Below are positions 22,400-32,607 of a stretch of DNA of 64,000 nucleotides, piece after piece. The position numbers and the translations under genes were made by a program. The notes beneath the pieces are model-generated. The model saw only the letters and a program-made list of their open reading frames with translations, did no database searches and had not been told where the DNA came from. Position 1 is the first letter of the stretch. Each line of letters opens with the position of its first letter. The DNA lies in NCBI RefSeq assembly GCF_027942865.1, contig NC_134507.1, forward strand, positions 32,160,447-32,224,446. The letters are read 5' to 3'. The DNA is from Odontesthes bonariensis (taxonomy: Eukaryota; Chordata; Actinopteri; Atheriniformes; Atherinopsidae).

Positions 22400-23320
22400 C
22401 CCCCCCAGCTTGGTCCCCACCACCAAATGGCTATGACCTGTGGGGTTCCCCAGGGGTCAATCCTGGGACCCGTATTGTTCAATCTGTACATGCTTCCACT
22501 AGGCCAGCTAATACGCAGCTATAATGTGTCCCACCACAACTATGCAGATGACACTCAGATCTACGTGTCACTGACGGCAGGAGAACACGGGCCTGTAGAT
22601 ACATTGTGTCACTGCATCGAACAGATCAGTGTGTGGATGTAAAACAATCAAAGGAATAGTGTCTAAACCAGACTTAGAAAGACTAATCCATGCGTTTGTC
22701 TCCAGCAGGTTAGACTACTGTAACGGCCTGCTCACTGGGCTCTCTAAACGGGCTGTAAGACAGCTGCAGTACATCCAGAACGCTGCTGCTCGAGTCCTGA
22801 CTAGAACCAGGAAATACGACCATATTAGTCCAGTGCTCAGGTCTCTGCACTGGCTTCCTGTCGCTCAGAGAATAGACTTTAAAACGGCTCTGCTTGTGTA
22901 CAAGTCTCTTCACGGTCAAGCGCCAAAGTACATCTCTGACATGTTAGAGCCATATGAACCAACTCGGGCTCTGAGAACCTCAGGGAGGGGTCTCCTGCTG
23001 GTGCCCAGAGTCAGGACTAAACAAGGTGAGGCTGCGTTTCAGTTTTATGCCCCTAAAATCTGGAACAGTCTTCCAGAAGATGTGAGACAGGCCTCAACTC
23101 TGACAATGTTTAAATCCAGGCTGAAAACAGTTCTATTTAGCTGTGCATATGACTCCTGAAAGTATTTTATCTGCACTGCAATTAATTAATGATTATTTTT
23201 AATGGGTTTTTACTTTTTATTTCTTTTTAATGATTTTATTGCCATCTTGTAATTTTATGTAGTTGTAAAGCACTTTGAATTACCTTGTGTACGAATTGTG
23301 CTCTATAAATGTAACAAGGG
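22400..23320 (+). pseudogene. L2-like LINE fragment (reverse transcriptase C-terminal part)
   Basis: The plus strand encodes RT motifs CGVPQGSILGPVLF and YADDTQIY (catalytic Asp pair) at about 22432-22565. After an internal deletion it encodes the typical C-terminal region RLDYCNGLL, then IQNAAARVLTRTRKYDH and LHWLPVAQRIDFK, and stops at 23157-23159. A stop separates the two frames near 22640, so the enzyme cannot be made from this copy. The 3' tail ends near GTGCTCTATAAATGTAA. L2-like LINEs copy themselves through target-primed reverse transcription. The 5' part, including the endonuclease, is absent. Confidence 0.85.
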
Positions 23321-24290
23321 TTAATTTGGCTTGTGTATAATTCCACAAAATTATTGTTTTAATTGTTTTTATGACATTTATGAGATTAGTCAGGTGGAAC
23401 TTTTGTTTTCTTTTTCTGTGTCTGTACATTCTTTTATGGGGGAGCAACATTTGTGACAAAAGACACGATCCTGCCAAAACTCTTCCTCTCTTTTATGATG
23501 TTCAGTGAGGAAAGGTGAGCTCCCATTTTGTCACTTATATTTGTCATTTTATTTTGTCCATGTTGCTCCATGTTTTACTTATTTGTGCTAATGTTTGCGT
23601 CATTGTAATCGCGCTCTCTTTTGTGATGTTCGGTGAGGAAAGGTTGGAAAATAAAAAGACCTTCGAAAGAGCAGCAGTGTGGTCTCCATCCATTAACCTT
23701 AACACAACGCAGAGGTTTCATACCGGTTTACACAAATAAAATTGCCTTGCCTTGCCTTTTGTGCAAAAATGGTTTAATGGTTTCATATAACGAGAAAGAG
23801 CTGTTCCTGCTAAACAGCAGTGAGAATGCTGAAAAGCTGAACGTGGACAGCTGACCATGCTAAAAAAGCTGAAAATAGTGAACATTTTAGCAGAACAAAC
23901 AGTTGCTGAAGTCTTGGTTGAAGGAGTTTGAAGTTGAAATGACAATCGTGGAATGATTTAAACCTATTGGAAAAAACTGCTGAATTCTTAGTTGAAGAAG
24001 CTGAAGGGTTAAAAATAAGATGTATATTTGTATATGTTATACATATATGAAGGGTTGAAGGAATTTGAATGTTAAAAGACAACAGTGGAATGATTTCACA
24101 CTATTGGAAGAACTTAAGAATTTGTTAAAAAGTTGAAAAAAATGCAGAAGTTTCAGCAGTAAAAGGTGAAAGAGTTAAAAACAACAGGAGAACAAGTGAA
24201 ACAATAAGTGAAAACTATTAAAATTTTGCTGAGTCATTTTAAAAGACTTAAATGGAATGGATATGCCAGCTTTAAAAAGAAATGAAGGCT
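23321..24290. other. Interior of long inverted-repeat element, no gene
   Basis: Low-complexity purine-rich sequence with repeated GCTGAAAAGCTGAA, AGTTGAA and GGAATGATTT words (about 23820-24250). Two ATTTTGTCA/TTTATTTGT-type near-repeats lie at 23470-23640. No reading frame worth reporting. Confidence 0.5.
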
Positions 24291-24321
24291 TAGGGTTCGA
24301 TGAGACGGAAAACTACACTAA

Positions 24322-25164
24322 GGCTACGTTCAGACAGCACACTGAAGTGACCCAAATCCGATTTTTTTGGCCCTATGCGACCTGTATCTGATCTTTTCAT
24401 GACAGTCTGAACAGCACAGATCGGATTTTTTCAAATCCGATCCAGGCCACTTGGATATGTGGTCCTAATTCCGATACGTATCTGCCATGTGACTGCAGTC
24501 TGAACGGCCAGGGCGCATTTATCCGACCTACGCGTCATCATTATGTGATCAATTGTACGGTCGCAAGCACCTGTTGCCAGCCAGTACAGTCCAATCGCAA
24601 CGTGTTTGCTCACCAATATGGACCGTCGGAGGTGTGTGTCTTGTCGTGATAGCGCTAAAGAAAGGCGCTCACAGAGATAAATGAAAGACCTCCTTGTCAT
24701 CCGAAAATTTTGAATGAAGTCCGCGTCTGAAAAGCCGCTCACATCACAGTCCCACCACTCCTGGCTACGACGACGCACCCAAACGTGTCTTTGGATAGAC
24801 GATGCCACTGCCCCACTAAAGGCCAGGGCCAAAAGCCTAGCTCTTTTTCTTTTTAATATCCTCTTTACAATTATGCCGTGATTAATGTGCTGGTTCCAGC
24901 TGGACAACAACTTTAAAAATCGCAATATATGCATTCCTACTCTTACCATTCGTGTTTACTTGCACAAACACTGGACACGCTCGCTGCGTATGACGTCATC
25001 GTATGCTCTTCTGCGCATGCGGGATAGTATGGGGCGGTACGCCGTTCACACAGCAGGCCACATACAGGTCGCATTTAATTGCAATGTGAACGACCTCACA
25101 AAAAAATACGATTTCACAAAAAAAATCGGAATTAAGCATCAAGGTCTGCAGTCTGAACGTAGAC
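24322..25164 (-). mobile_element. Harbinger-type element, internally deleted
   Basis: Ends GGCTACGTTCAGAC and, in inverse, GTCTACGTTCAGAC differ at one base. The 3-bp target duplication TAA (24319-24321, 25165-25167) is the PIF/Harbinger hallmark. It carries part of a transposase on the minus strand. Confidence 0.9.
24431..24949 (-). pseudogene. Harbinger transposase fragment
   Basis: A 172-aa frame with the HARBI1/ALP1-like N-terminal region: VWVRRRSQEWWD, FRMTRRSFIYLCERL, LSRQDTHLRRSI and the following AIGLYWLATG helix. The DDE core that would normally follow (full proteins are around 350-400 aa) is missing, and the frame runs directly into the subterminal region of the element. The gene is therefore internally deleted, and the element would depend on a full-length relative to move. 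Confidence 0.85.
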
Positions 25165-25777
25165 TAACTCATTTGCTGACGCTTCAAAAGGCCTGAAAGG
25201 TATTTTTTAAAGGAGCTGGATCTGAATGAAGGCACAAAACTACAGAAAAGAGAAGAAAAATGTAAAACAAAAAGTGAAAAAATTCAGAAAGAAGAGAAAC
25301 AATGTAGAACAATTTGAAAAATTAGTAGAAACTCATTTGCTGAAGTTCCAAAAGGCCTAAAATGTATTTTTGGAAGTTGGAGCTGAATGAAGGCACAAAA
25401 CTACAGAAAAGAGAAGAAAAATCTGAAGACTAAAGATCTGAAGGCTATGAATGTCACATTGGCTGAAATAGGATACATTTTCCTACGTTTTAATGCTAAA
25501 ATTATTTCTGTGGCTTAAATATTTTGGAAACAGTGAGAGGTTAAAAACTTTTTTTCTGAAGAATCTTTCTGTATTCTTCCACTGTCAGTTGGAGCCTCCA
25601 CTGTGCACACGAACATTCCGTGTCATTGGAATGCGTTGTAAACTCAGAAATCATCAAGGATTTTACTAAGTTTTTAAACTGTGATAGTTCAACAATAGTG
25701 CTTAACAGCATTCTCACAACAAAGAAAAACAGGAAAACAATAGTAACAGCATTCTCACAATAAGAGTCTGATACAAG

Positions 25778-26426
25778 AGTAATATGTGTGTCTAATCCCT
25801 TCAGCATTGGCACCCATAATAAGTGTCCAAGCAAAAAAGAATGACAACAACAACCATAAAAAAGCATAAAATACGTTTAAGTGATGACTGCTGACCATCC
25901 ATCTACTCAACATCAAACAAATACACACACATAGCTGTATACACATATGAACCCATACAAGCATATATACTTTCACACATACATGTACACACACAGTCAC
26001 ATGTGCACATGCATGTGAATACGTACACCTATATATTCAGTGCCCCCATTTGTTTAACCAGCTCATATTTCTGTATCATAGTTTTGACAGTTTCTTTTTA
26101 AAGGAGAACTGTGGTATTTTCAACATTAAGCCTCATTTATGAGTCGTCTGCAATGTTTTAGAACCCCCCTCACCGCTTTTTTGATGTTTACTGCTGTCTC
26201 CGGTATTTGCCTAATTTTGATTCTTCTCAACCTGCTTCAGAATGGAGAGCATGGTGCATGTCCAAAAAGGTCCGTAAAAGCACCATAAACTGGTGTGCAC
26301 TGGTAATCCATTTCAAATTTCGTTGCGAAAAGTTGCTTCTGTCGTGTTTTATTTGACATTTTGTACTGGATGTTCGTTGATATTACTCCGCCACTGCGAA
26401 GAAAATAGTGCGAGCATGAACGAGCT
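25778..26426. other. Gene-free junction before the 7SL array
   Basis: Contains a (CA)-rich tract (25920-26010) and, at 26097, TTAA followed by AGGAGAACTGTGG. This looks like one end of a TTAA-type MITE whose other end is missing where the duplicated array starts. Confidence 0.4.
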
Positions 26427-26523
26427 TAGTGCAGACACCCGATCGACATAGTCCTCTGCAGCTCAGAACTCCTGAGTTCAAGCGATCCAGCAGCCTCAGC
26501 CTCCCGGTAGCTTGGATTACAGG
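26427..26523 (-). pseudogene. 7SL (SRP) RNA 5' fragment, unit A
   Basis: Only the portion from GTGTCTGCACTAAG (start of the S domain) back through CGCTTGAACTCAGGAG to CTGTAATCC is present. The first about 25 bases (GCCGGGAGCGGGGGCGC...) and the whole S-domain core and 3' end are missing. The upstream CRE (26560-26567) and flank are kept. It cannot make a functional SRP RNA. Confidence 0.88.
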
Positions 26524-27058
26524 TGCTCTCATTCAAGCAGGTTTTGGGCTTTTTGATCCTGACGTCATCAGCGAGCTAATTTGCAGTTTTTGTTTAATAC
26601 ATTTTCATAGTGTAGTGCCTCCCATTTTTCAGGAGAGGTTATTTGTTTTTCCTCTGTAGCAGGAGTGATATTTAGTTACAGTTAAATCTTGATAGTCCTT
26701 TTGTTTGTACCTCCTTATAGTGGAGTGATTTTGATTTTGATAAATTTTCATAGATATACTTCTCTCATTTTGGGAGAAGTGTATATATATATAAATAAAT
26801 TAATGACTTCCATAGCCTGTTTTGTTTCTCTCTGGAGAGACTTGTGAACTTCTGCTCCTCAAATAAAAGCTTTTGAATACATCACCTCCTGCTCTTCGTC
26901 CTCCACTCTTGGGCCTGACAATCTTTATGCTTATGCTTATGTTTATGCATTTAGCAGACGCTTTTATCCAAAGCAACAGTCTTGTCTTTGGAGTTTACAA
27001 AATCTATTGTCTTTAGAATATTAATTCTCCATGTCCATGGAAATCGTCTGGCAGCAAG

Positions 27059-27628
27059 CTACAAACCTGTCTTGCCATAAAAAATGGAACTGCCAATATG
27101 CGTTGTCACCGACAACGCATATTCAGCTACTTTAAACATGCATTTGGTACAGAACTGCCACCGACCTCTGGTCTGAGGTTTCCCTGTTGAGGCATCAGTG
27201 GAAGTCTGGGGCATCTGATCTTGGTCTGCTTGTCTTAAATTGTTCAACTCCTTCTGAGGAAGTATTTCCCTGCTCTGTTTGGTTATCAGCTCGTCTTTAC
27301 TCGGAATTACTTTTTGGGATTCCTCCACTTGGTCCTGAAGATTTTCCTTATCAGTCATCAAATGTTTAATTTTTTCATTTTTCTGGGCCAGCTCTTCAGT
27401 GAGAATCTGGATTTTCTCCTTCAAAACGTCCTCATTTTGATACCGAGCCTCAACTTCTTCTTTCAAATGTTCCTTGGATGCCTTTTCTGTTTTCAGCTTC
27501 TTTTCAAGAAGACTCAGTCCAGCTCTGACCTTCAGGTTCCGCTCTCTCTCCTGTATATCCATTATTTCTGCCAATGTCATTTTGTTCTGTTCTTGCATTA
27601 TCATGGTCCTGTTCTTAAGTTGGGCCAT
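27059..27628 (-). CDS. Coiled-coil protein of unknown function, unit A
   Basis: A 189-aa frame beginning MAQLKNRTM. Residues about 20-125 are rich in Glu, Lys and Leu with heptad spacing (LLEKKLKTEKASKEH, then IQILTEELAQKNEKIKHL), so a long coiled coil is expected. No signal peptide or membrane segment is seen. The tail holds a CTKC pair. The last about 20 residues differ from the other units because one G is missing in CCGACAACG. A 33-aa frame (27669-27770) starts 142 bases upstream. I do not recognise the family, and it could be an exon of a longer gene or a decayed gene copy. Near-identical preservation in units B and C says only that the duplication is recent. Confidence 0.5.
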   Translation of the reverse strand: MAQLKNRTMIMQEQNKMTLAEIMDIQERERNLKVRAGLSLLEKKLKTEKASKEHLKEEVEARYQNEDVLKEKIQILTEELAQKNEKIKHLMTDKENLQDQVEESQKVIPSKDELITKQSREILPQKELNNLRQADQDQMPQTSTDASTGKPQTRGRWQFCTKCMFKVAEYALSVTTHIGSSIFYGKTGL

Positions 27629-27668
27629 CTTGTCTAAGAGGTCTTGTCCATAACTTTCCCCCCAAATC

Positions 27669-27770
27669 TCAGGATTGCTCTGTTTCCATCAGCTGCTCCA
27701 TCTCCTCTTCTCTGGTGTGCTCTGACTCCACAGAAGCCTCCTCAGTACACTGATTACTGTATCCTGACAT
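27669..27770 (-). CDS. 33-aa upstream frame of the coiled-coil unit, unit A
   Basis: Begins MSGYSNQCTEEASVESE, is strongly acidic and ends 40 bases before the coiled-coil ATG. The same frame with the same start and stop spacing is at 31468-31569 (B), 35633-35734 (C) and 42451-42552 (D). It could be a first exon, whose splice would bypass the stop, or a translated upstream frame. No evidence decides. Confidence 0.35.
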   Translation of the reverse strand: MSGYSNQCTEEASVESEHTREEEMEQLMETEQS

Positions 27771-28440
27771 GTTGTCTTCTATACTTTCAGATCCTTAAAG
27801 AAATTGAAGTGTTCAGTTGATGAATAAAACTGCCTGTATTAACTTCAACGGCGGTGACGTCACGCCTTTGTGTCGTCAGGGAATCTTTGTGTCGTCAGGG
27901 AATCTTTGTGACGTCACCGTTTTCGCACATCACAAAATGTTCTGGACCTTTGATGAGGGTCAACGAACGTTAAGTGACGTATTTGCGTTACAGAAAGGAA
28001 TTGGCCGCATAACGAGCTTACGCAAGCAATCCCCGATATGAAAAGTCTGATCACATTTTTTTTAGACTTCGTTTCTACGTTCGATAGATTTAAGTTCTGC
28101 TTCCACTCATTATATTCAGTGAAAGAGACAGAAAAGGAAATAACAATGACAATGACAGAGGAACGAAATAAAGCATCTTTTAAACGTTAAAGGCTGATCA
28201 GTGATGAAACATTTTGACAATATGACTGACTGGTTAAGTTTGACATTTGATATCGATGAAACATTTTTCTTTGGTGCTCCGTAATTTCTGATCAGCTTCA
28301 GAGGAGTTTCTCATTTCTGCTTCTTTAACACTGTCAGATCAGCTCACCAAACATTAAAAAGGAATGCCTCTAAATGTCCTCCATCAGGTGTCTCCTTTTT
28401 CTACAGTTTTATTTCAGATGTTACACACATATGCCTGTTC

Positions 28441-28806
28441 TCAGTCATGTAGGAAAGCAGTTCTCTTCTTATGGGAATCATCTTTGTCACATTGAAACAC
28501 GCTGTTTAAATACACAGATAGGAGCATTTTCAGTGCCAAATATTCAAAGTTTGCTTTGTTAGAAGATCCAGAGAGCATAGATATCAGAATAATTGATGTA
28601 GCTATACGCACTATAATTAACAGGAATGTTTCACTATGACACTGGGACCTTACTGCAGCATTTTTCAGAGTGTGGTTGAAGATGTGAGGACCTACAGACT
28701 CAGTTGGACCATCTCTGAATTCTTCAGACTTTAATTGGAGTTTGGGTTGAAAAACTGCTGGAACTGGGATGGAGAGCCATCTGTCCTTGTTCACAAACTG
28801 CTGCAA
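28441..28806 (-). CDS. 121-aa conserved frame of unknown nature, unit A
   Basis: Begins MQQFVNKDRWLSIPVPAVFQ. It recurs at 32608-32973 (B) and 36416-36769 (C, shorter at the start), and is split in D by an L2 insertion. The first about 50 residues look protein-like (FQPKLQLKSEEFRDG). The rest is less convincing. No family recognised. It may be a decayed exon carried along by the duplication. Confidence 0.3.
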   Translation of the reverse strand: MQQFVNKDRWLSIPVPAVFQPKLQLKSEEFRDGPTESVGPHIFNHTLKNAAVRSQCHSETFLLIIVRIATSIILISMLSGSSNKANFEYLALKMLLSVYLNSVFQCDKDDSHKKRTAFLHD

Positions 28807-28809
28807 AGT

Positions 28810-29899
28810 CTGTTGATCAGTTCACAGTCATCGTCTTAATAATAATCTCGCAGTGCAGAGTCTCTGTATGTTTCAGATTCCTTCCAGGTCACCCAGATAA
28901 AGGAAGAAATAAAGTCAGAGTTTCAGCTTGTGCTGCCTCTCAGGTGGAGTTTAGGTGTGAGGACAGAGCACAAAGAGGCTTGAAGTCAGAGAGCTTCTCA
29001 GTTTGGGGCAGGAGGAGGAGATGCTGGTGAACATGGAGGATGAAGAAGCATCTCTGAGCTCCCGCTGAAATCAATTCCCTCGCTGAGCTGATCGATCAGC
29101 AAGTCTGTGAAGTCAGAGAAAACCTCAGAAGGAAACAAAGGAAGTGCTATGCTAAAATACCATCAGTTAGAGTTCTGTTTTAAATGATCCTCCTGCAGTC
29201 AGAGGCAGGATTATTCATATTCAGATCAACACCAAAATGTGAAAAATCAGAGGTCTTTCCACTCATTCACATATTGTAATATAAGCTGAGATATTCTGAT
29301 ATATAACAGCACTGCTCAGAGCACTAAAAACTGTCAAAATCATCTAAAATTATTAACAATAATTCAACTCCACCAGTCTGGTCGCTTGTTTCTCTCTTCT
29401 GATTTTGCTGAAGACGGACACAGGATTTAGAGGATGTTTAAGGAATGTTTGAATCTAATCATTCCTTTTGTTTAAACATATGAATTTGAGCAAGACTTAG
29501 AAACTTATCAAATGAATACAAAGTATGTAGTTGTAGTTCAGTATGATCACTGATGAGCTGAAAGAAGAAGACAGGAAACTGTGGGAATTTGGTCAAATAG
29601 TTAAGTGTCCTTTACTTTCCCTTAAATATGTTTGGGCATGTGGAAACACATGGCACCCCATTAAACTCATTGGTAAGTGTCCTCTGGAGCAGCTTCTTTG
29701 AATGAGTCTGTGAAGCTGCAGTGAGTGATGGTCATTGGTCGTGTTGTCCAGGTGGAGGCGCTGCAGGAGCAAGAACCAGCTGTGCTTTGTAAGGGAAAGA
29801 GAAGCCAGAGAAGCAGCGAGGAAGCTGCTAAAAGATGTCAAAGCGTGTTGTTGTAGCGCGCGTGCAGTGTGTGTGTGTGTGGAAGAGCAGAAAGAGTGT
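28810..29899 (+). other. Exon-like plus-strand segments, unit A (also in B, C, D)
   Basis: No intact gene. Two stretches look like old exons: 28899-29066, containing GGAGGAGGAGATGCTGGTG (open in unit C), and 29752-29850, preceded by TTGTCCAG and encoding ALQEQ(E)PAVLCKGKRSQRSS-like sequence. A GT donor-like GGTAAGTG occurs at 29671. The same blocks recur in each full unit. Confidence 0.3.
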
Positions 29900-29903
29900 A
29901 AAA

Positions 29904-30199
29904 AGCCTGAGTCCCGCTGTATTACTCAGGCTGCACTACAGCATCTATTCACAGGTGCGATCCCACTACTGAGCAGCACGGGGGCTTTGCCCTGCTCCGT
30001 TTCCCACCTGGGCCGTTGCCCCCCTCCTTAGACAACCTGGTGTTCCCGGGCTACCCCAGGCGCACCATATCCATACCCAACTTAGTGCAGACACCCGATG
30101 GACATAGTCCTCTGCAGCTCAGAACTCCTGAGTTCAAGCGATCCACCAGCCTCAGCCTCCCGGTAGCTTGGATTACAGGCGCGCGCCCCCGCTCCCGGC
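29904..30199 (-). ncRNA. RN7SL: 7SL (signal recognition particle) RNA gene, unit B
   Basis: A full-length copy of about 296 nt. Reading minus from 30199 it starts GCCGGGAGCGGGGGCGCG. The Alu domain has the SRP9/14-binding TGTAAT and GGGAGGCTGAGGC. The S domain has helix 6 with a GNAR-type loop (GTAG between TGGG and CCCG) for SRP19. Helix 8 keeps GGAAACGGAGCAG and CAGTAGTGGGATCGC for SRP54, and the 3' end pairs back through CCTGTGAATAG. A T5 run at 29900-29904 is a Pol III terminator. SRP RNA scaffolds the particle that pauses ribosomes and targets secretory proteins to the ER. The match to vertebrate 7SL runs through the S domain, so this is not an Alu-type SINE. All key elements look intact, so it could be active. 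Confidence 0.93.
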
Positions 30200-30241
30200 G
30201 ACAGGTGCTCTCATTCAAGCAGGTTTTGGGCTTTTTGATCG

Positions 30242-30249
30242 TGACGTCA
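30242..30249 (-). promoter_or_regulatory. CRE/ATF palindrome upstream of 7SL, unit B
   Basis: TGACGTCA lies 43-50 bp upstream of the 7SL start. Human 7SL genes use an upstream ATF/CRE site at about this distance for Pol III transcription (from memory). Confidence 0.8.
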
Positions 30250-30859
30250 TCAGCAAGCTAATTTGCTGTCTTGTATCCTCGCCAACAGAGATTTTTTGTT
30301 CTTGTTAACTTTGATAAAATAGTCGTGCTAAAGTACCAGTTTAAGTTTTTCATAGCATTCCTGTTTTTCCTCCCAGTTGAAGTGAGTTTTTGTTTAATAC
30401 ATTTTCATAGTGTAGTGCCTCCCATTTTTCAGGAGAGGTTATTTGTTTTTCCTCCGTAGCAGGAGTGATATTTAGTTACAGTTAAATCTTGATAGTCCTT
30501 TTTTTTGTACCTCCTTATAGTGGAGTGATTTTGATTTTGATAAATTTTCATAGATATACTTCTCTCATTTTGGGAGAAGTGTATATATATATAAATAAAT
30601 TAGTGACTTCCATAGCCTGTTTTGTTTCTCTCTGGAGAGACTTGAGAACTTCTGCTCCTCAAATAAAAGCTTTTGAATACATCACCTCCTGCTCCTGCGT
30701 CCTCCACTCTTGGGCCTGACAATCTTTATGCTTATGCTTATGTTTCTGCATTTAGCAGACGCTTTTATCCAAAGCAACAGTCTTGTCTTTGGAGTTTACA
30801 AAATCTATTGTCTTTAGAATATTAATTCTCCATGTCCATGGAAATCGTCTGGCAGCAAG

Positions 30860-31429
30860 CTACAAACCTGCTGCTATAAAAAAATGGAACTGCCAATATG
30901 CGTTGTCACCGACAACGGCATATTCAGCTACTTTAAACATGCATTTGGTACAGAACTGCCACCGACCTCTGGTCTGAGGTTTCCCTGTTGAGGCATCAGT
31001 GGAAGTCTGGGGCATCTGATCTTGGTCTGCTTGTCTTAAATTGTTCAACTCCTTCTGAGGAAGTATTTCCCTGCTCTGTTTGGTTATCAGCTCGTCTTTA
31101 CTCGGAATTACTTTTTGGGATTCCTCCACATGGTCCTGAAGATTTTCCTTATCAGTCATCAAATGTTTAATTTTTTCATTTTTCTGGGCCAGCTCTTCAG
31201 TGAGAATCTGGATTTTCTCATTCAAAACATCCTCATTTTGATACCGAGCCTCAACTTCTTCTTTCAAATGTTCCTTGGATGCCTTTTCTGTTTTCAGCTT
31301 CTTTTCAAGAAGACTCAGTCCCGCTCTGACCTTCAGGTTCCGCTCTCTCTCCTGTATATCCATTATTTCTGCCAATGTCATTTTGTTCTGTTCTTGCATT
31401 ATCATGGTCCTGTTCTTAAGTTGGGCCAT
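30860..31429 (-). CDS. Coiled-coil protein of unknown function, unit B
   Basis: A 189-aa copy of the unit A frame with the same start and the same coiled coil at residues about 20-125. It has scattered substitutions (for example NEKIQ for KEKIQ) and the alternative C-terminus ending in FFIAAGL that is shared with unit C. The 33-aa frame lies at 31468-31569. The neighbouring CRE-bearing repeat is expanded to 21 units only in this copy. Function unknown. Confidence 0.5.
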   Translation of the reverse strand: MAQLKNRTMIMQEQNKMTLAEIMDIQERERNLKVRAGLSLLEKKLKTEKASKEHLKEEVEARYQNEDVLNEKIQILTEELAQKNEKIKHLMTDKENLQDHVEESQKVIPSKDELITKQSREILPQKELNNLRQADQDQMPQTSTDASTGKPQTRGRWQFCTKCMFKVAEYAVVGDNAYWQFHFFIAAGL

Positions 31430-31665
31430 CTTGTCTAAGAGGTCTTGTCCATAACTTTCCCCTCATCTCAGGATTGCTCTGTTTCCATCAGCTGCTCCAT
31501 CTCCTCTTCTCTGGTGTGCTCTGACTCCACAGAAGCCTCCTCAGTACACTGATTACTGTATCCTGACATGTTGTCTTCTATACTTCCAGATCCTAAAAGA
31601 AATTGAAGCGCTCAGTTGATGAATAAAACTGCCTGTTTTAACTTCAACGGCGGTGACGTCACGCC

Positions 31666-32070
31666 TTTGTGTCGTCAGGGAATCTTTGTGTCGTCAGGGA
31701 ATCTTTGTGTCGTCAGGGAATCTTTGTGTCGTCAGGGAATCTTTGTGTCGTCAGGGAATCTTTGTGACGTCAGGGAATCTTTGACGTCAGGGAATCTTTG
31801 TGTCGTCAGGGAATCTTTGTGTCGTCAGGGAATCTTTGTGTCGTCAGGGAATCTTTGTGACGTCAGGGAATCTTTGTGTCGTCAGGGAATCTTTGTGACG
31901 TCAGGGAATCTTTGTGACGTCAGGGAATCTTTGACGTCAGGGAATCTTTGTGTCGTCAGGGAATCTTTGTGACGTCAGGGAATCTTTGTGTCGTCAGGGA
32001 ATCTTTGTGTCGTCAGGGAATCTTTGTGTCGTCAGGGAATCTTTGTGTCGTCAGGGAATCTTTGTGACGT
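31666..32070. repeat. 19-bp minisatellite expanded in unit B, with CRE palindromes
   Basis: 21 units of TTTGTGTCGTCAGGGAATC. Seven units read TGACGTCA in place of TGTCGTCA, and two more TGACGTCA sites flank the array (31653 and 32062). Units A, C and D have only two repeats at the same place (for example 27879-27910). It lies about 100-500 bp upstream of the 33-aa and coiled-coil frames. Confidence 0.92.
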
Positions 32071-32607
32071 CACCGTTTTCGCACATCACAAAATGTTCTG
32101 GACCTTTGATGAGGGTCAACGAACGTTAAGTGACGTATTTGCGTTACAGAAAGGAAATGGCCGCATAACGAGCTTACGCAAGCAATCCCCGAAATGAAAA
32201 GTCTGATCACATTTTTTTTAGACTTCGTTGCTACGTTCGCTAGATTTAAGTTCTGCTTCCACTCATTATATTCAGTGAAAGAGACAGAAAAGGAAATAAC
32301 AATGACAATGACAGAGGAACCAAATAAAGCATCTTTTAAACGTTAAAGGCTGATCAGTGATGAAACATTTTGACAAAATATGACTGACTGGTTAAGTTTG
32401 ACGTTTGATATCGATGAAACATTTTTCTTTGGTGCTCCGTAAAACCTCAATTTCTGATCAGCTTCAGAGGAGTTTCTCATTTCTGCTTCTTTAACACTGA
32501 CAGATCAGCTCACCAAACATTTAAAAAGGAATGCCTCTAAATGTCCTCCATCAGGTGTCTCCTTTTTCTACAGTTTTATTTCAGATGTTACACACATATG
32601 CCTGTTC

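Larger units (their letters stand above)
24291..25777. repeat. Right arm of the long inverted repeat (interrupted)
   Basis: The inverse counterpart of 17415-17979. It is split by the Harbinger element at 24322-25164 and carries an internal duplication: the AACTCATTTGCTGA ... AAGGCACAAAACTACAGAAA block occurs at about 25168-25260 and again at 25331-25420. Its outer end is TAAGAGTCTGATACAAG. Confidence 0.8.

Noticed and set aside
22051..22524. 185-aa plus-strand Ser/Pro-rich frame as a separate host gene.
   Set aside because: It runs into the L2 RT in another frame, is low complexity, and has no recognisable domain.
29904..30199. The Alu-like stretch (GATTACAGGCGCGCG, CTCAGCCTCCC) as a primate Alu or human contamination.
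   Set aside because: The similarity extends through the complete 7SL S domain, which Alu lacks, and the sequence is embedded in fish repeats with its own CRE and terminator.
30016..30261. 81-aa plus-strand frames recurring in each array unit.
   Set aside because: They are antisense readings of the 7SL RNA gene and its promoter.
31666..32070. CRISPR-like array of short direct repeats.
   Set aside because: Units are contiguous 19-mers with no unique spacers, in a vertebrate context; it is a minisatellite.
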